From contig CAWEHB010000009.1 in assembly GCA_963808705.1 (NCBI GenBank), forward strand, positions 62,001-126,000: a stretch of 64,000 nucleotides of DNA, written 5' to 3'. This document shows, in pieces, positions 61,352 to 64,000 of the stretch. Positions within the stretch are counted from its first letter, which is position 1. Each line of letters begins with the position of its first letter. Under the pieces are notes generated by a model that ran no database searches, had not been told where the DNA came from, and saw nothing but the letters and a program-made list of their open reading frames with translations. The translations under genes were made by a program, and so were the position numbers. This DNA is from JASHPR01 sp963808705 (GTDB lineage Bacteria; Actinomycetota; Actinomycetes; Streptosporangiales; Streptosporangiaceae).

Positions 61352-62290
61352 GTGCTATGGTGCGCGTCGGTGACATTGCGCTTGGTCTTGGCTGCGTATG
61401 GCCTGGAGAACGTTCGGCCTTATCAGGTTGACGCGGGTCGCAACAACGAGCACTGGTACGTCGGCGCAGGCTTGGTGCTCCGCCGCTACGGCCCGTTCCG
61501 CTCTGATGCCGCGATCGACTACGAACACGCCATATTGGGGCAGCTTCGGGAGCGAGGCTGGCCGGTCGCGGTCCCGATTCCGTCGGATGCGAGGCGCATG
61601 GTGGTTGTTGATGACGGTCGCCGCTATTCCCTGTTCCCGCGGCTGGCCAGACGCCGCGGCATCCCGGCGCGGCCGCGGCAGCCTCGGGAGCTTGGTCGGC
61701 TTCTGGGCCGGCTGCACCGCGATCTCGCCGCTGTTCCGGTCGCGGGGCCACCGGATACATTCCCGCGGATCCTTGAGATGCCCGCCGACCCGGCCTGGCA
61801 GCGTCTCGACGCCCTGGACGACCCGGTCCTGAACGGGCTGATCCGCCGCAAACTGGCCGAGGTGCGCGCCGCGGCCGGGTCAATCGCCAGCGGCCGGCTC
61901 GATGTGCAACTCGTGCACGGCGACTGGCACGACGGGAACATCTTGTACCAGGGCGGGACTGTCAGCGGGGTTCTCGACTTCGACTTTGCCCACTCCGACC
62001 TGCCCCTCGTCGATGTTGCGATCGCGGCCCTGATTCCCGACGTCGAGGACTCGGCGCAGATCGCGGTCGGCTACTTCGACGCGCGCTCCCCTACAGAACA
62101 CGAGCTGGACCTGATCGCCACCGCCCAACGGGCCCGCGGCCTGGGGCATGTCGCTTTCTTTATTCACCGCCACGTCGACGGAGACCACGGCGCGCTCGAC
62201 CAGATCCGACTCGGCGTCGACCTGCTCTTGCGTGCCGAACAACGCTGGCCCGCGCTTCGCGCCGCGATCTTGAGCGGCACCACCGGCTGA
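61352..62290 (+). CDS. Aminoglycoside phosphotransferase-family kinase (APH/choline kinase fold)
   Basis: About 312 residues; starts GTG 61352 or 61370. The catalytic loop LVHGDWHDGNILY (Asp and Asn) and the metal motif GVLDFDFAHSDLPLVD are intact, and the N-lobe (VDAGRNNEHWYVG, LVLRRYGP) fits. Such kinases phosphorylate aminoglycosides, homoserine, choline or other small alcohols; this family cannot be called a resistance gene from sequence alone. No operon partner. Confidence 0.9.
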   Translation: MLWCASVTLRLVLAAYGLENVRPYQVDAGRNNEHWYVGAGLVLRRYGPFRSDAAIDYEHAILGQLRERGWPVAVPIPSDARRMVVVDDGRRYSLFPRLARRRGIPARPRQPRELGRLLGRLHRDLAAVPVAGPPDTFPRILEMPADPAWQRLDALDDPVLNGLIRRKLAEVRAAAGSIASGRLDVQLVHGDWHDGNILYQGGTVSGVLDFDFAHSDLPLVDVAIAALIPDVEDSAQIAVGYFDARSPTEHELDLIATAQRARGLGHVAFFIHRHVDGDHGALDQIRLGVDLLLRAEQRWPALRAAILSGTTG

Positions 62291-62437
62291 CCAGGCCAAC
62301 TTCCCGCCCCCTACATGGACAGTCGATACGGGACACGGGCCGGTCCGCCAACCACACCCTCACCGCGCCAACCCGCTGCCCGACGGCATCCGCGCAGTCC
62401 TTACCAAGATCAACAACGCCACCCGCGTGCGCACTAA

Positions 62438-62517
62438 TTGAGCCAAGTCGGGTACCCTGGCGGGCCGCGCGTGTAACCGTTCTGGTCGGCGTCTCGGCCT
62501 TCGCCCGATTGGCTCAA
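62438..62517. repeat. 80-bp segment with terminal inverted repeats
   Basis: TTGAGCCAAGTCGGG (62438-62452) and CCCGATTGGCTCAA (62504-62517) are complementary apart from one extra base. The segment lies in a non-coding gap and contains ggccgcgcgtgtaaccg (62463-62479), also found at 54200-54216. It could be a small non-autonomous element or a long hairpin. Confidence 0.5.
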
Positions 62518-62654
62518 CGGCGCCCAGAACTGGTGGGTCTGCGCGGTGAGACGGGCGACGTGCGAGTATTTAAGCCGCGCCGGCGCTGCGCTGCGCATTC
62601 GCGCTCGGGTGTTAATGCTCACCGGGCCGGGAACCGCTGGGGCCGCGGGCCGGT

Positions 62655-63122
62655 TCAGCCGTGGGTGCTCTGCCGGTGCAGCTCGGTTTCGAGCATGTCC
62701 ATGGCCTTGAGGAAGGCTTGCTGCTCGGCGGGGGTGAGCTGCTCCAGGACGCGGGCCAGCGGTTTGGCGGCACCGTCGAGCCAGTGGCCGACCAGGGCTG
62801 CCTGGCCGGGGATGATCTGGACGATCGTGCGCCTCCGGTCGGCCGGGTCAGGGCGCCGCTCAACCAGCCCCGCCCGGTCAAGGTCGGCGAGCACGCCGCT
62901 GACCGTGGGTAGGGTCAGGCCCAGCCGGGAGGCCAGCTCCCCGACGGTGAGCGGGCCGCCGCGGATCTGCTCGAGCGCCGCGACGTGCCGCGGGCTCAGC
63001 GGCGCGGGCCCGGACGCGGCGCGATCTTGCCAGCGCCGCATTCCCCTGGTCACCCGGGGAAACAGCTGCATCAGGCGCAGGCACAGCGCGGAGTGCTCAG
63101 AGCTGCCCGCCGCGTCCGCCAT
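62655..63122 (-). CDS. MarR-family regulator
   Basis: 155 residues from ATG 63122 with GGGAGG. The winged helix reads LTVGELASRLGLTLPTVSGV then ADLDRAGLVERRPDPADRRR, the typical MarR recognition helix and wing. Divergent from the YceI gene, with 108 bp between them, so it is probably its regulator. Confidence 0.93.
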   Translation of the reverse strand: MADAAGSSEHSALCLRLMQLFPRVTRGMRRWQDRAASGPAPLSPRHVAALEQIRGGPLTVGELASRLGLTLPTVSGVLADLDRAGLVERRPDPADRRRTIVQIIPGQAALVGHWLDGAAKPLARVLEQLTPAEQQAFLKAMDMLETELHRQSTHG

Positions 63123-63230
63123 GGCCCCGCCTCCCAGGTGCGCCCTCTCACCTTGACACCCGAGCCCGAGTCTATATGCTTCCGATATCAAAACTATTCT
63201 GTTTCAAGAACGAAATGTATGGAGAGCGAC

Positions 63231-63779
63231 ATGACTCCGCAGGGACCGCTGACCGCCCCAGCGCTGCAGGCGCTGGTCCAGGACGGCACGCTCACCGGGT
63301 CCTGGACCCTGGACCGAGCCAGGTCCCAGGTCCTGCTGGAGACCAGGCACACCTGGGGCCTCCTCCCGCTCCACGGCGTCTTCCGCCAGGTTACCGGCAA
63401 CGGCACGGTGACCGCGGCCGGCCAGGTCACCGGCACCCTCACCGTGGCCGCCGGTTCGATCGATACCAAGAACAAGATGCGCGACAAGGACCTGCGGTCG
63501 GCCAAGGTCTTCGACACCGCCAACCACCCGGACATCACCTACACCGCCGAGGGCGTGCAGCCCGCCAGCGAGGGCGTCCGGGTGACCGGCAGCCTGACCG
63601 TCCGCGGCCGCACCCGCCCGCTCTCCTTCGACGCGAAGGTCTCCGCCACCACAAGCGAGGTGCGGCTGGACGCCGAGGTCCCGGTCAACCGGGCGGACTT
63701 CGGCCTGACATACAGCCCGATGCGCATGGCGCCGATGAACAACACCATCGTCATCCACGCCGTGTTCACCCGCCAGTAA
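63231..63779 (+). CDS. YceI-family lipid-binding protein
   Basis: 182 residues from ATG 63231 (GGAGAG upstream). It has the lipocalin-like YceI fold: GSWTLDRARSQVLLETRHTW, VAAGSIDTKNKMRDKDLRSA, DTANHPDITYTAEG, and the end NTIVIHAVFTR. No signal peptide, so it is cytosolic here. Family members bind polyisoprenoids or fatty acids and appear in stress responses. Divergent from a MarR regulator. Confidence 0.93.
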   Translation: MTPQGPLTAPALQALVQDGTLTGSWTLDRARSQVLLETRHTWGLLPLHGVFRQVTGNGTVTAAGQVTGTLTVAAGSIDTKNKMRDKDLRSAKVFDTANHPDITYTAEGVQPASEGVRVTGSLTVRGRTRPLSFDAKVSATTSEVRLDAEVPVNRADFGLTYSPMRMAPMNNTIVIHAVFTRQ

Positions 63780-63861
63780 GCCCGCAGCGCCACACCAGGC
63801 TCAAGCCACACTCGGGCAGGACACCCCACAGCCGGGCCGCCAGATCCGCGGGGAGCCGGTC

Positions 63862-64000
63862 GTGCGGACGTACCGGATGCGGGTCGATGAGGCAGGCCGG
63901 GTAGAGGAACTGGAGCCGCTGCCCGAGGGCCTGCTGCCGCCGGGATGCCGCCTCATCACCGCCTGCCCCGGCGGCCGGACACTCGCCTACATCTGCACCG
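63862..64000 (+). CDS. Unknown protein, N-terminal part (runs off window)
   Basis: GTG 63862 with GGGGAG about eight bases upstream. The visible 46 residues read VRTYRMRVDEAGRVEELEPL, then PEGLLPPGCRLITACPGGRT and LAYICT. Codon bias is that of a real gene. No family can be named from this much. Confidence 0.5.
   Translation, partial: MRTYRMRVDEAGRVEELEPLPEGLLPPGCRLITACPGGRTLAYICT

Noticed and set aside
61352..62290. Aminoglycoside resistance gene
   Set aside because: Only the general APH/choline-kinase motifs are visible, and the family is mostly non-resistance kinases in actinobacteria.
62438..62517. tRNA gene
   Set aside because: A ggctcaacgg stretch recalls a tRNA D-arm, but no acceptor stem, anticodon arm or TPsiC motif can be built.

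Overview
The window is very GC-rich DNA from a high-GC Gram-positive bacterium. Its GTG starts, DosR/DevS-type hypoxia genes, F420-type PPOX flavin oxidoreductases, a PAC2 proteasome-chaperone gene, ECF41 sigma factor, nSTAND1/WD40 remnants and many TetR/MFS pairs point to an actinobacterium, probably a soil actinomycete. No rRNA or tRNA was found, so the genus cannot be fixed.

Region 1-13.1 kb is a hypoxia/persistence island like the mycobacterial DosR regulon. It holds a cytosolic [NiFe]-hydrogenase large subunit with its maturation protease, four universal stress protein genes (five domains), GAPDH, an Acg-type nitroreductase, a DevS/DosT-like two-GAF heme sensor kinase, Hsp20, a CBS-CBS-BON protein and a PPK2 polyphosphate kinase. 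DevR-like boxes (GGGAC-N4-GGCCC type) lie in front of several of these genes. The island also carries three decayed genes: an acyl-CoA synthetase with several lesions, an internally deleted acetyltransferase and an internally deleted alcohol dehydrogenase.

Region 13.2-25.4 kb holds an MTB12-like lipoprotein, three MFS transporters (one with a very large extracytoplasmic insert), a GH3 glycosidase, a nitroreductase, a NarL-type two-component system next to a perfect 18-bp palindrome, a YdeI-like protein and a TetR regulator with a palindromic operator.

Region 25.7-34 kb is the most unusual part. A tightly coupled operon encodes a 2-oxoacid:acceptor oxidoreductase: gamma, a GltD-like flavoprotein fused to a ferredoxin delta subunit, alpha and beta, followed by two small unknown proteins. 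The alpha subunit has YPIRP where pyruvate enzymes have YPITP, which suggests an oxalate-oxidoreductase-like specificity, with electrons probably passed to NAD(P). Directly downstream are two tandem copies of a roughly 91-nt structured element whose long hairpins show compensatory base changes, then a small gene, a TnpB-only transposon with an intact RuvC triad, and a FadR-family GntR regulator.

Region 34-44.4 kb holds an ABC exporter with a MarR/GbsR-like regulator and operator, a PAC2 protein, a beta-carbonic anhydrase, a divergent IspH paralogue, a MetE-like protein, a PPOX flavoprotein and a TetR/MFS pair. Region 44.4-64 kb is looser. It has a methyltransferase, an SDR, an ECF41 sigma factor, a DrrAB-like exporter with TetR, a DUF1707 protein, a LuxR/Kelch/DsrE/AhpD-like cluster, an APH-like kinase and a MarR/YceI pair. 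These are separated by gene debris: a P-loop chimera, an Lrp remnant, an nSTAND1-WD40 remnant and a duplicated gene tail.
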